A DNA stretch of 64,000 nt from NCBI RefSeq assembly GCF_000328475.2, contig NC_026480.1:372001-436000 (forward strand). Reading direction: 5' to 3'. A program made the position numbers and the translations under genes. Numbering within the stretch: position 1 is the stretch's first letter; every line of letters begins with the position of its first letter. This document shows positions 55,957 through 64,000 of this stretch, in pieces. The notes under the pieces were generated by a model that had not been told where the DNA came from, searched no databases, and was given only the letters and a program-made list of their open reading frames with translations. This DNA comes from Mycosarcoma maydis. Taxonomy: Eukaryota; Basidiomycota; Ustilaginomycetes; Ustilaginales.

Positions 55957-57686
55957 TCCGCCATGTCCAAAGAGTGCCGTGCTCAATGACTCGATTCTCG
56001 ATCCTCAATCTCGAGAGTGGATGCTCAATGCTGAATGCGGGTGAGTGTAGGATGCAGTGCACAATGCTCAAGGCTCAAGCTCAATGCTCAAATACGAATG
56101 CTTCAATATAGCACAAGACTACCGACGCAATCGACACCGCTTGGGACGAATCACGAATGTAAATCGTGAATACGGACGTGGGGACTAGGTTTAACGTTAG
56201 GGTATTTGTGAAATTCGCGCCGTTGGAATTTCAGGTGCAGAGCGCGAGGTTGACAATCGTGAATCGTGAATGTAAAAAGCGACGCAACGGACAAGGTATC
56301 AAGTAGCACGACGAGCGAGATACTCACGACTGACTGGTTCACCGTACGTTGTAGCTCACACGAAACGTGCAGGTTGTTCGAGCCGAATCGTGAATACCGC
56401 CAGTTGTGTATTGTTTGGTGCAAGCTGGGATAGAAGAAGCACGGCTAGGGATGGAGCGAGACACGGCAAGCTGATCTGTCAGACCGGTGCGTTGGTGCGC
56501 TTGGGGTTCACCGTTCGATGGAATCACGAGTATGCTGAGCTGCCAATCACGAACCACGAATCACGAGTCATGAAACTTGACTGGATGCGGTCAACGCTTG
56601 GATTCAGAGTTTTCGCGTTGCTGGCGAACAAGCGACGGTGTTGAGTGTGCGCGATCGGATCCGAGCTGCTTTCAGAAGCCAATCGTGACGAACGCACGGG
56701 GAAAAAGGAACAAAAGTGTGGGGGGAACGTGATACCTGATGTTCGGGGGGTTTTTATTTTAATTTATATTTACATCTTTCATTCCTTCCGCTCTGGTTCA
56801 AGATGCGTGGCGAACGTGAGTGGCGGGGTAAAGTCAACGCAACCACGTTACACGTAACTGGGGTCGACATGCTCCATAGTGCGCGCCCCACGTCTCGTAT
56901 CCGTAGTTGCGGGCCCTGGTCGAAACCCTGACGCCTAGTGAGACTCGACGACAACCACGGCTCAGTCGCGCGAGCCAATCACAATCACGGATGTGCGACA
57001 CCGGCGTGCTAAGCGAGACATGACGCTGAATAAAAATCCCCGCACGTCCACGCTCGCACCGCTTTTTTATTCTGTGATTCACGATTGTTTTTACAGCGTC
57101 ACCGTCCCAGTGCGCTGCGCCAGACTGCGTTTGCGCAGACGGGAATCCCGAGAGGCGAGGGCGTTGCGTGCCGACACGAAAAACCAATACGACGCTCGCT
57201 CCTCACGCCTGCCATTCACGATTCTGGTTCGCGATTCACGACTCACACTGTGATTGTTTGACGACAAAGCAAATCAGCCCAAGGTCGTTGGCCAGTTCAT
57301 GATTCACGATCCGTGATTGTGACGTGAATTCTGTGCCCCGTGAGGCTGAACCAGCTTTGTTAACAAATGCACGACGAAAGAATCACAAATGTATCATCAC
57401 AGAAAATCCGTTATTCGCTCTGACGCTCGTGACTCACGACTTCAGTGTGATTTCAATTCGTGATTGGCGCTGTCGTTCATTCCCATTTCCACCAATCGAT
57501 ATTTACAATCGTGAATTCACAAAGCGTGAATCGTGAATGAGCGTCGACGATTGTATGAACTTGATGCCTCCTCTCCACATTCACAACTCAGACACTCCTT
57601 TAACCTTTCTTTATTAGGATAATCTTGTCCCACAACCACATCATCGAGCAAGTCTCCGCAGCGCTCGCTCCACCTCGCTCCTCGTT
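55957..57686. other. 1.7 kb spacer upstream of IML2
   Basis: Gene-free. CTCAATGCTCAA-type words near 56000-56100 form a degenerate repeat (AATGCTCAA, about 9-12 bp). Heptamer words occur at 56545-56570, around 57297-57320 and at 57512-57540. A T-rich tract lies near 56750. Open frames here carry no motifs. Confidence 0.4.
56545..56570. repeat. degenerate AATCACG heptamer cluster
   Basis: AATCACGAACCACGAATCAC then GAGTCA: three copies with single-base drift. Confidence 0.8.
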
Positions 57687-60600
57687 ATGACCAGCGCCGC
57701 TGTGCTCAGAATGAACTCAGACAACCCTTCCGTGCCCATGTCGCTCTCTGGCAGCCGCAAGAGCATCCTGGCTGGCATGGACTTGTCCACCGCCAAATAC
57801 ACCGTCGATGCTTCTTCCCCTTTGCTCGACGACGATGCATCCGACAACAACTCGCATCCCATCCCCGTCTCCAATACGGATGCGCTACTTCGTCGGCGTC
57901 AGGCTTCCATCAGCGATGCCGCCAGTCTCAAGCAGAGCATCAAAAGTCGTGCTTCCAGAAGCGCTTCCATCGCTTCCCGCGTTCAGCCATCGCCCGCTCG
58001 TTCCATTGCCAACGCCACCTACTCGATTTCTCCTCCTGCTCACGAGGCTAACGCAGGCTACCTCGCTCCTGCCATCCCTGGTGCTGGCGTTGGCGTCGGC
58101 GTCCAACCCAGGGGTTTCTCAGCCGCCAGCCTCGGTCTGAAAAAGAGCAATTCGAACCTCTCCCAAAGTGATGCACGTTCCATCGACTCGCGCAAAGGCT
58201 CCTCGGCCAACAGCTTTGTCAACCTCATCCGCAATCGAAGCCGCAACTCTTCACAGACCAACCTCACCGTCCCCGATCCGGCCGACTCCTCCTTCAATGG
58301 CAGCACCGGCGGTCGTCTGCGCAGGTTCAGCTCCGCTTCGCGCAAGATGAGCCTCAAGATGCCCGGTCTCGGCTCACGTTCCAGCTCCACTTCAATCCGC
58401 AGTGGCATGTTTGACGAGCCCGGCCAAATCAGCCCCGTCCCCGCTTCTTACCCTACCGCTTCCACCCCTCCGATCGACGGCTACAAGTCCATCGGTGCCG
58501 CAACCAATGGTTCCTCGCTCGGCTCGGCGCGTACCCGAAAGTTCAGCAGGTCCGCAAGCCAGAGCGCTGCCGTCCGATCCGCCGTTGACGACCAAACCAA
58601 CCGCCATGCTGACCCAAGCAGTCCCACTACCTCGCTCCCCGACCCCTACGCCAAGGCCGATGGTCTTCTGGCTCGCGCCCGGTCCAGAAGCTCCGCCAGT
58701 GCTAGTCAGACCCGTGCACGCGGCGCCTCCGAGCCTCCTCTTATCAACGCCACAGCCCAAGATTCCACCACCAAAAAGTCAGGCTTCCTCTCGTCCACCA
58801 CCGCCAAGATGACAGGTGCAGCTGGTGCGGGCGGTGCTGCAATCATCGGCCTTGCCCGTCGAAGGTCGTCTCGCAGCCTTCGCGGTCAGGACGAGGAAGC
58901 GACGAGCGCCATGCCCAACGGTATGGCTGCTGCTCAGCGCAGCGATAGTGAGGAAAGCGAGTCAGAACAAGACGCGGATCAAGAAGAAGAAGAAGCAGAA
59001 GAAGAGGAGGAAAAAGAAGTTCCTCGGCGTAACGCTAGGCTGGTCAAGGGTCGCGGCGGCGCTCCGGCCGCGGCTGTCACATCGAGTGACGACGACGACG
59101 AGGAAGAGGAAGAGGAAGAGGAGCAAGACGAGTCGGAAGAGGACTCGGAACAAGACAGCTCGGATGACGACGAAGACTTCCATGATGCTCCTCTCGCCGA
59201 CATCTCCGAAGCCGAGGAGGAGGACGATGATCACCATCACCATCGAGCTGCTGCAACCGGTGCTGCTGGCGGCTCGGCTGCACTTGTCAGTGCTGGCGCC
59301 ACCGCACGTGACCGTCGTAACAAGTCGGGCACCTCCGATCGCAAAGTCGCCAACGGTGACTCTGCCGCCTACAAGCCCAAGGGCACTGCTGGTGCCAACC
59401 GCCGTGCCGGTCCAGCAGCCAACTCGGCCGTCGCAGGCAACGTCACCGACTCACGCGCTCGCTCCGATACCTCGCAAGCGGTCAAGGACAAGGCTGCGCG
59501 CGTCGCCCAGCTCACCGCCCAAGACGTGGCCATCAGCACCGACCAGCTGCGTCAGGACATTGAGGTAGCACGCAATGCGCTAAATCTCTTCCTCAACTCG
59601 CGCATGATCGAAGCCGAGAGAATCATCGAAGAGTACGCCGACAGGCGTCTCTACTACGCGCTCGGGTATGCGCTCATTGCGACCATCAAGGGTTTCATGA
59701 CATTTGAGCCCGCCGATCTGGCTGTGGCCATTTCGCTGTGCAAGGACACCTTGACGATCGCCAACTTGCTCAGGAAGCCTTGCAGCGCCGTCTCGAGCTT
59801 TGGTCGCTTCGTCCGAGGTACAGGCCAGAGCCCTAGCGCTTTGTCGCAGATGGACGAGGTACAGAGGCACGCCGAGTTGGTGTATGCCGAAGCGGTGCTC
59901 TTGAAGGCAGTGCTAGGTATTGCGTATGCCGGTGATTTCTTTGCATTTATTTCCGAGGCGCTCAACCTGAGGAATGCTTACGGCATCTACAGGTCGCTTC
60001 AGAAGTACGTCGACTGGTCCGCCGAAAAGGGCGAATACCTCGATGAGGACTTCAAGAGCGGCGTCTACCTTGGCAACGGGCTGATCAGCATGATCCTCGG
60101 CTTGGTGCCTGGCAAGGTGCTCAAGATCATGGAGGTCTTTGGCTACACGGGCGACACGGCTTGGGCATTGAAGACGCTCAGCAAGGCGGGCCAGTGGAGC
60201 GCTGATGCTCGCCAGACCAAACCGGGCATGTCGATAAAGGAAGAAGGTGTGCGTCGACAAATTTGCGACATGTCGTTGCTCGCCTACCACCTGGTGATCT
60301 CCACCTTCATCCCGGTGACCGGCGTCGACATTGGATTTGCCGACAAAGTGCTCCACTACAACCTGCGACGCTATCCGGAAGGTGTGTTTTTCCTGTACTT
60401 CTCCGGACGACTCTACTCGACACAGGCGCTGGCCGAAAAGGCAATCACGCAGTTCGAAACGGCGCGCGACATCCAGAAGGAATACGTGCAGCTCAAGCAT
60501 ATCTGCATCTGGGATCTCTCGCTGTGCAGCATGTCGCTCTCGAAATGGAAGGACGCCTACGACCAATTCACCATTCTCGCCAACGAGAACAATTGGTCGA

Positions 60601-61340
60601 AAGCCGTCTACAACTACGGGCGCGCTTCGAACCTGTACGAATCGGCTGTTGCCAGTGGCGATCGATGCGGTGTGGATCAAGCCGCCGAGATCTTTGGCAA
60701 GGTGCCCACGCTGACGCAGAAGATCGCCGGAAAGTCGATCCCGATGGAAAAGTTTGTGGCACGCAAGTCAAAGAAGTTCGCCACGTACGGACGCTTGCTT
60801 TTGCCCGGTCTCGAATTTGCATATGTCTACCACTGCCTCTCGAACGCTCCGCGCTACATCTTGTGCGATGAAGCGTTGGTGATGGTCAGCGAAGCACTCG
60901 CCGACTTGCACCATGTCGAAGATCCATCGCAGTACTACTCGGGCGACGAGTACTACGACGACCTGTGTCTGGCGCACTTCCTACGCGGTGTGTGTCTCAA
61001 GTTTATCGCCTGCCCCGAAAAGCACTCCAAGGTACGGCCGAAGGAATCGCCAATCCCCGAAAACGAGGCTGCGCAACAGGCCGAAATCAGCTTCAAGACA
61101 GTGTTGGAGCATGGCCATCTGTTGAAGCTCGACCACTGGTTGGTGTACTTTGCGCACTACGAGCTGGGTCGACTGTACGCTGGAACGCGGAGGATTGACG
61201 AGGCCAAGGAGCAACTCAACCTGGTGTTGAGCCAGAAGAATCTCGAGGATCGCGGCAGGAACGGCAAGTATAGTCTGCAGAACATGGTGCATTTGAGAGC
61301 CAATGGTGCGCTCAACGCTATCGATGGCAGTGGCAAGTAA
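57687..61340 (+). CDS. IML2: Iml2/TTC39-family TPR protein
   Basis: 1217 aa from ATG 57687 (MTSAAVLRMNSDNPSVPMSL). The first 600 residues are disordered and Ser/Arg-rich, with long Glu/Asp runs (about 430-515, e.g. QEEEEAEEEEEKEVPRRNAR) and a DDDHHHHRAAA patch. The Iml2 domain covers about 605-1205: TDQLRQDIEVARNALNLFLN, SRMIEAERIIEEYADRRLYY, ALGYALIATIKGFMTFEP, LVYAEAVLLKAVLGIAY, GNGLISMILGLVPGKVLKIM, VFFLYFSGRLYSTQALAEKA and LVYFAHYELGRLYAGTRRID. Yeast Iml2 acts in clearing inclusion bodies, near mitochondria and lipid droplets; the homologous role here is inferred. Yeast and animal members mostly lack such a long disordered head. An 8-bp tandem array follows the stop. Confidence 0.88.
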   Translation: MTSAAVLRMNSDNPSVPMSLSGSRKSILAGMDLSTAKYTVDASSPLLDDDASDNNSHPIPVSNTDALLRRRQASISDAASLKQSIKSRASRSASIASRVQPSPARSIANATYSISPPAHEANAGYLAPAIPGAGVGVGVQPRGFSAASLGLKKSNSNLSQSDARSIDSRKGSSANSFVNLIRNRSRNSSQTNLTVPDPADSSFNGSTGGRLRRFSSASRKMSLKMPGLGSRSSSTSIRSGMFDEPGQISPVPASYPTASTPPIDGYKSIGAATNGSSLGSARTRKFSRSASQSAAVRSAVDDQTNRHADPSSPTTSLPDPYAKADGLLARARSRSSASASQTRARGASEPPLINATAQDSTTKKSGFLSSTTAKMTGAAGAGGAAIIGLARRRSSRSLRGQDEEATSAMPNGMAAAQRSDSEESESEQDADQEEEEAEEEEEKEVPRRNARLVKGRGGAPAAAVTSSDDDDEEEEEEEEQDESEEDSEQDSSDDDEDFHDAPLADISEAEEEDDDHHHHRAAATGAAGGSAALVSAGATARDRRNKSGTSDRKVANGDSAAYKPKGTAGANRRAGPAANSAVAGNVTDSRARSDTSQAVKDKAARVAQLTAQDVAISTDQLRQDIEVARNALNLFLNSRMIEAERIIEEYADRRLYYALGYALIATIKGFMTFEPADLAVAISLCKDTLTIANLLRKPCSAVSSFGRFVRGTGQSPSALSQMDEVQRHAELVYAEAVLLKAVLGIAYAGDFFAFISEALNLRNAYGIYRSLQKYVDWSAEKGEYLDEDFKSGVYLGNGLISMILGLVPGKVLKIMEVFGYTGDTAWALKTLSKAGQWSADARQTKPGMSIKEEGVRRQICDMSLLAYHLVISTFIPVTGVDIGFADKVLHYNLRRYPEGVFFLYFSGRLYSTQALAEKAITQFETARDIQKEYVQLKHICIWDLSLCSMSLSKWKDAYDQFTILANENNWSKAVYNYGRASNLYESAVASGDRCGVDQAAEIFGKVPTLTQKIAGKSIPMEKFVARKSKKFATYGRLLLPGLEFAYVYHCLSNAPRYILCDEALVMVSEALADLHHVEDPSQYYSGDEYYDDLCLAHFLRGVCLKFIACPEKHSKVRPKESPIPENEAAQQAEISFKTVLEHGHLLKLDHWLVYFAHYELGRLYAGTRRIDEAKEQLNLVLSQKNLEDRGRNGKYSLQNMVHLRANGALNAIDGSGK

Positions 61341-61836
61341 AACAGTATCACTCGTCACTTTAATTTTCGCATCCCAGTATCGTGTATCGTGTATCGTGTA
61401 TCGTGTATCGTGTATCGTGTATCGTGTATCGTGTATCGTGTATAATGCTTTTGGTCTTGGTTCTCGTTCTCACGTCTCTCATTCTCCGTTCTTTGGAAGC
61501 TTCTTGATAATACAGATATACGACGTGATTTGCGCACTTGTCCTCCACGCACGACGACCTGACCATGCACGTGGGAGCGTGATGGTTTTGTGTGTGCATG
61601 CACTTGTGACTCTTATCGTGCGAAAGAAACTGGGCAAGTGCAAATTACGAATCACGGATTATTACGAATTGAGAATTGAGAATTAGAAAGCACGTGACGT
61701 GTGCATTTTTTTGAGGCGGCTTGCAAGATGTCTCTTGTCGGTTACCTTTTGGTCTCTAACTGACATCCTTGGGATCATCAGGCTCACCACGATTGATCAG
61801 TATCGACGTGTTGGAACGCATCATACGACACGCACG
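61341..61836. other. IML2 to bS18m spacer
   Basis: 496 bp in a tandem pair. It contains the octamer array at 61378-61443 and GAATTGAGAATTGAGAATTA near 61667-61685. No gene. Confidence 0.4.
61378..61443 (+). repeat. TATCGTGT octamer microsatellite
   Basis: 66 bp, 8.25 perfect copies of an 8-mer, beginning 37 bp after the IML2 stop and so probably within its 3' UTR. It is the longest perfect tandem array in the window. Confidence 0.97.
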
Positions 61837-62520
61837 ATGAGGAGCGTAAACTTGACGTCCATGTTGCGTTGCAGGATTGGTGGTGGTGGATCATCTGGAT
61901 TGACGAGCAGCCGAGGAGTGGTTCGAGGGATGGGTAGCAGCGTGACGCGATGGACGGCGACGGGGACGGCGACGGGGACGGGGACGGGGACGGAAAAAGC
62001 GTCGTCAGCGCTGGATGAACTTTCGTCGTCGATCGAGAGGCTTGCACGAACGCGGGCGGAAGCTTCGGCAGCGACGCTGTCGAATGCATCTGCGTCCGGC
62101 TCGGTACACAACCCGCGTTCGCCCACCAAGGAGCGTCAGACAGTCTCGGGCCGTGCGTTCATGAACGGTCATTACTACAACCCGTCCACTCTCACATACG
62201 AATCCATCACGCAACGACCGAACCGCACAGCCCGCGCTCTGCTAGGCCCCACAAAAGCAGAAGCGCTTAAACACGATCTTATCCACATCAATCGACTCAA
62301 CCCGGCGAAACCAAGCCTGCACGACGACAGCTACAAGAACGCGGCGATCCTCGCCAACTACGTGACTGAAATGGGCAAGATCATGCCGAGAGCAAGCACA
62401 GGACTGACGAGAAAGAGCCAGAGACTCGTAGGTAAGGCTATCAGGAGGGCGAGGAGTATGGGCCTCTTGCCCGTCATGAGCCGCGGTGGAACAAGGATCA
62501 GTGGCGCCGGTTGGAAGTGA
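61837..62520 (+). CDS. RSM18: mitochondrial small-subunit ribosomal protein bS18m
   Basis: 227 aa from ATG 61837 (MRSVNLTSMLRCRIGGGGSS), with an Arg/Ser-rich presequence. A GC-rich tract of GGGGAC repeats (about 61948-61993) encodes the low-complexity run TATGTATGTGTGT. The S18 domain is at the C-terminus: ALKHDLIHINRLNPAKPSLH, NAAILANYVTEMGKIMPRAS, TGLTRKSQRLVGKAIRRARS and MGLLPVMSR. The E-M-G-x-I-x-P-R...T-G-L-(S/T)-R-K-x-Q-R-x-x-x-K-A-I-(K/R)-R-A-R pattern is diagnostic for S18. It acts in mitochondrial translation. The upstream open frame begins at a non-ATG codon. Confidence 0.93.
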   Translation: MRSVNLTSMLRCRIGGGGSSGLTSSRGVVRGMGSSVTRWTATGTATGTGTGTEKASSALDELSSSIERLARTRAEASAATLSNASASGSVHNPRSPTKERQTVSGRAFMNGHYYNPSTLTYESITQRPNRTARALLGPTKAEALKHDLIHINRLNPAKPSLHDDSYKNAAILANYVTEMGKIMPRASTGLTRKSQRLVGKAIRRARSMGLLPVMSRGGTRISGAGWK

Positions 62521-62911
62521 TCCGATTCGCTCCGAATCCATAGCCTAGACGCTTTTGCTATTTCGATCGACTGCCAAACGTCGCAGCTCGCAACCACGCT
62601 CGATTCGATGCTCTCTGTGTGAGTGTGGTGATAGGCTCTCTGCCACATTATCGCTGCCAATGTGCCAACCGTGAACGCTTGTCAATGCGAGAATCTAACG
62701 TTACCAGCAACCGCACCAGCACCACGCACAAGCCACATGCTACACTCGTGACTCACGACTGACTGCAGCTCGAAAGCATTACCTGCACAGACGGCTTTTC
62801 TGCATGCACACACCGACGTTCATCGTTGACGGTTGATCATCTCGGAAGCATGTATTAACCACTGCAGGTCTATTGGTAAGAGGTGCGCTTGCTTGCATTT
62901 GCACTTTGCAT
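62521..62911. other. convergent spacer bS18m / NAT
   Basis: 391 bp between convergent stops. It contains CACTCGTGACTCACGACTGA near 62743, a drifted heptamer word, and no gene. Confidence 0.4.
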
Positions 62912-63928
62912 TCAGCGTGTGCTGCGCGTGCTCAAAGCGTTCAAGCTCGACGGCTTGCCACGGATCTCTCTGAGCGCGTCGTCTTTTTCGACATGTGTGA
63001 GCAGTGCAAAGTTGTGTTTCAGCAGATCGACCCTGTGTCCTTCGTCGGCGATCTTCTCGGACAACACCTGTTGGTCGCCGACCTTGATAATGTGCTTGTC
63101 ACCTACGATCATGCGCTGTTCTACAACGCTCGGATGGTAGGGATACAGCTGCTTGGGCAGTTTGTCGCGCTCGAGGAGCTCTTCGGAAAGCTCGACAAGT
63201 GGTGCATGCAGCAGATAGCGCACTACGAGGATCATGGTCGCGAAAGGTTGCGATTCCGGATGAGAGGTGGCCTTGTTGGACGCGTGGTAGTCTGGATAGA
63301 AGCATTCGGCGGTCGAGAACGAGTAGCAGTCGAGCCAGTCGGGCGTGCCGTGCCTGTGGTGCTGGAGGATCCACACGCTCTGGTCACGCGCGATCTGCGC
63401 GACGTGCTGGTCTACTTGTTCGTCGCCAGCTGGCTCGAACGTCGATTGCGGATGCACATGTCTGTGCACCATGCGAAACTTGTCGCCACCACGACCAAAC
63501 TCTTGCCACTCGTTGCGCAGCAACATGGGCCGATGCGGACTGCTTCCAAATCCGACATCCGACAGATAGTACACCATGCTGCCACGATCCGACGCGATGT
63601 GCGACGGCAGGTACACCAACGTCGCCGTATGCGTCAGTCCAGTCCAGCTGTTCGAGATGGGCGAGAAGACGCGGCCTAGCACACCGACGAAGCGAAACGC
63701 GAGCTTGGCCAGCACCTCGCGGTACAGCAGATTGATCTGCAGGCAGTACCCTCCACCGTGGCGCTTCTCGATCAACCGCTCGTAGATATCGTCGAGCTGT
63801 GACGACATGACTCCGTGCGGCTCGTAGTTCATCGACAGTGCTTCGAACGGGAACGTGAGCATAAAGTGGATATGCAGCTTGCTTAGAGTGTCGAGCGTTG
63901 CACATGGCAGTGCAGCGCGCGTAGATGT
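62912..63928 (-). CDS. arylamine N-acetyltransferase (NAT), 5' end unresolved
   Basis: Transfers acetyl from acetyl-CoA to aromatic amines or hydrazines through a cysteine thiol. From the in-frame ATG at 63862 there are 316 aa with the full triad: Cys40 in RHGGGYCLQIN, His78 in SWTGLTHTATLVYL and Asp102 in YYLSDVGFG. That ATG starts too late: NAT proteins have about 30 residues before the PFE motif, and the frame continues upstream as LDTLSKLHIHFMLTFPFEAL. An upstream stop (63968-63970) means a splice acceptor must lie between; CAG at 63929-63931 is a candidate, with the first exon near or past the right edge. The His-Asp spacing is about nine residues longer than in human NATs. The stop is at 62912. 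Confidence 0.85.
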   Translation of the reverse strand, partial: TSTRAALPCATLDTLSKLHIHFMLTFPFEALSMNYEPHGVMSSQLDDIYERLIEKRHGGGYCLQINLLYREVLAKLAFRFVGVLGRVFSPISNSWTGLTHTATLVYLPSHIASDRGSMVYYLSDVGFGSSPHRPMLLRNEWQEFGRGGDKFRMVHRHVHPQSTFEPAGDEQVDQHVAQIARDQSVWILQHHRHGTPDWLDCYSFSTAECFYPDYHASNKATSHPESQPFATMILVVRYLLHAPLVELSEELLERDKLPKQLYPYHPSVVEQRMIVGDKHIIKVGDQQVLSEKIADEGHRVDLLKHNFALLTHVEKDDALREIRGKPSSLNALSTRSTR

Positions 63929-64000
63929 CTGTCCGGTTCGAAGCGCAACGTCAGCTTGTGCACATCCTCACAATCGGCGTAACGTGGGTGCGGTCACTTT

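Noticed and set aside
58816..59568. 250-codon Lys/Arg-rich frame inside IML2
   Set aside because: Out-of-frame reading of the Glu/Asp repeat tract of IML2.

Overview
This window looks like chromosomal DNA of a basidiomycete smut fungus of the Ustilaginaceae (Ustilago/Sporisorium type). The grounds are the gene content, mostly intron-poor long ORFs with short GT-AG introns in a few genes, a Hook-complex FHIP homologue, and intergenic DNA full of the heptamer AATCACG/CGTGATT in both orientations. Species-level identity is inference. There is one 100-N assembly gap (19877-19976). I saw no tRNA, rRNA, CRISPR array or intact transposon. Start codons were chosen as the first sensible ATG, because several long open frames run further upstream without an ATG.

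Layout, left to right: the 3' end of an SDR enzyme (1-326, +); a two-exon protein of unknown function (389-1890, -); an S9 serine peptidase whose catalytic domain carries an embedded PIG-H/Gpi15-like domain (2269-5139, +), the most striking object in the window; kinesin-8 (5329-8640, -); Dom34/Pelota (9800-11092, -); a three-exon complex I B8 subunit (11792-12293, -); a FHIP/RAI16 protein (12840-15989, +); Atp12 (16314-17144, +); a Pex23/Pex30-type dysferlin-domain membrane protein (17311-19509, -); the gap; PIG-S/Gpi17 (20285-22414, +); a nuclear low-complexity protein with RAD51AP1-like end motifs (22538-24574, -); an aldo-keto reductase with a 3' intron (25181-26201, -); an unknown protein with a possible frame problem (26720-27442, -); a BRE4-like ArAE/FUSC transporter (28213-32610, +); a 3 kb repeat-rich spacer; a Zn2Cys6 regulator (35592-37883, +); Sec39 (38394-41534, +); Med21 (41617-42105, -); Ste14 (43097-44080, +); a TRP/flavin-carrier-like channel (45818-50260, +); a second, related Zn2Cys6 regulator (52537-55956, +); an Iml2/TTC39 protein (57687-61340, +); mitoribosomal bS18m (61837-62520, +); and an arylamine N-acetyltransferase running towards the right edge (62912 on, -).

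The genes are mostly unrelated housekeeping functions, as expected of a eukaryotic chromosome. Themes that recur are the ER/GPI pathway (PIG-H domain, PIG-S, Sec39, Ste14), mitochondria (NDUFA2, Atp12, bS18m, possibly Iml2), organelle motility (FHIP, kinesin-8) and membrane transport. Convergent pairs are tightly packed (82-190 bp). Divergent promoters and regions upstream of regulators are 0.4-3 kb and hold nearly all the heptamer repeats.
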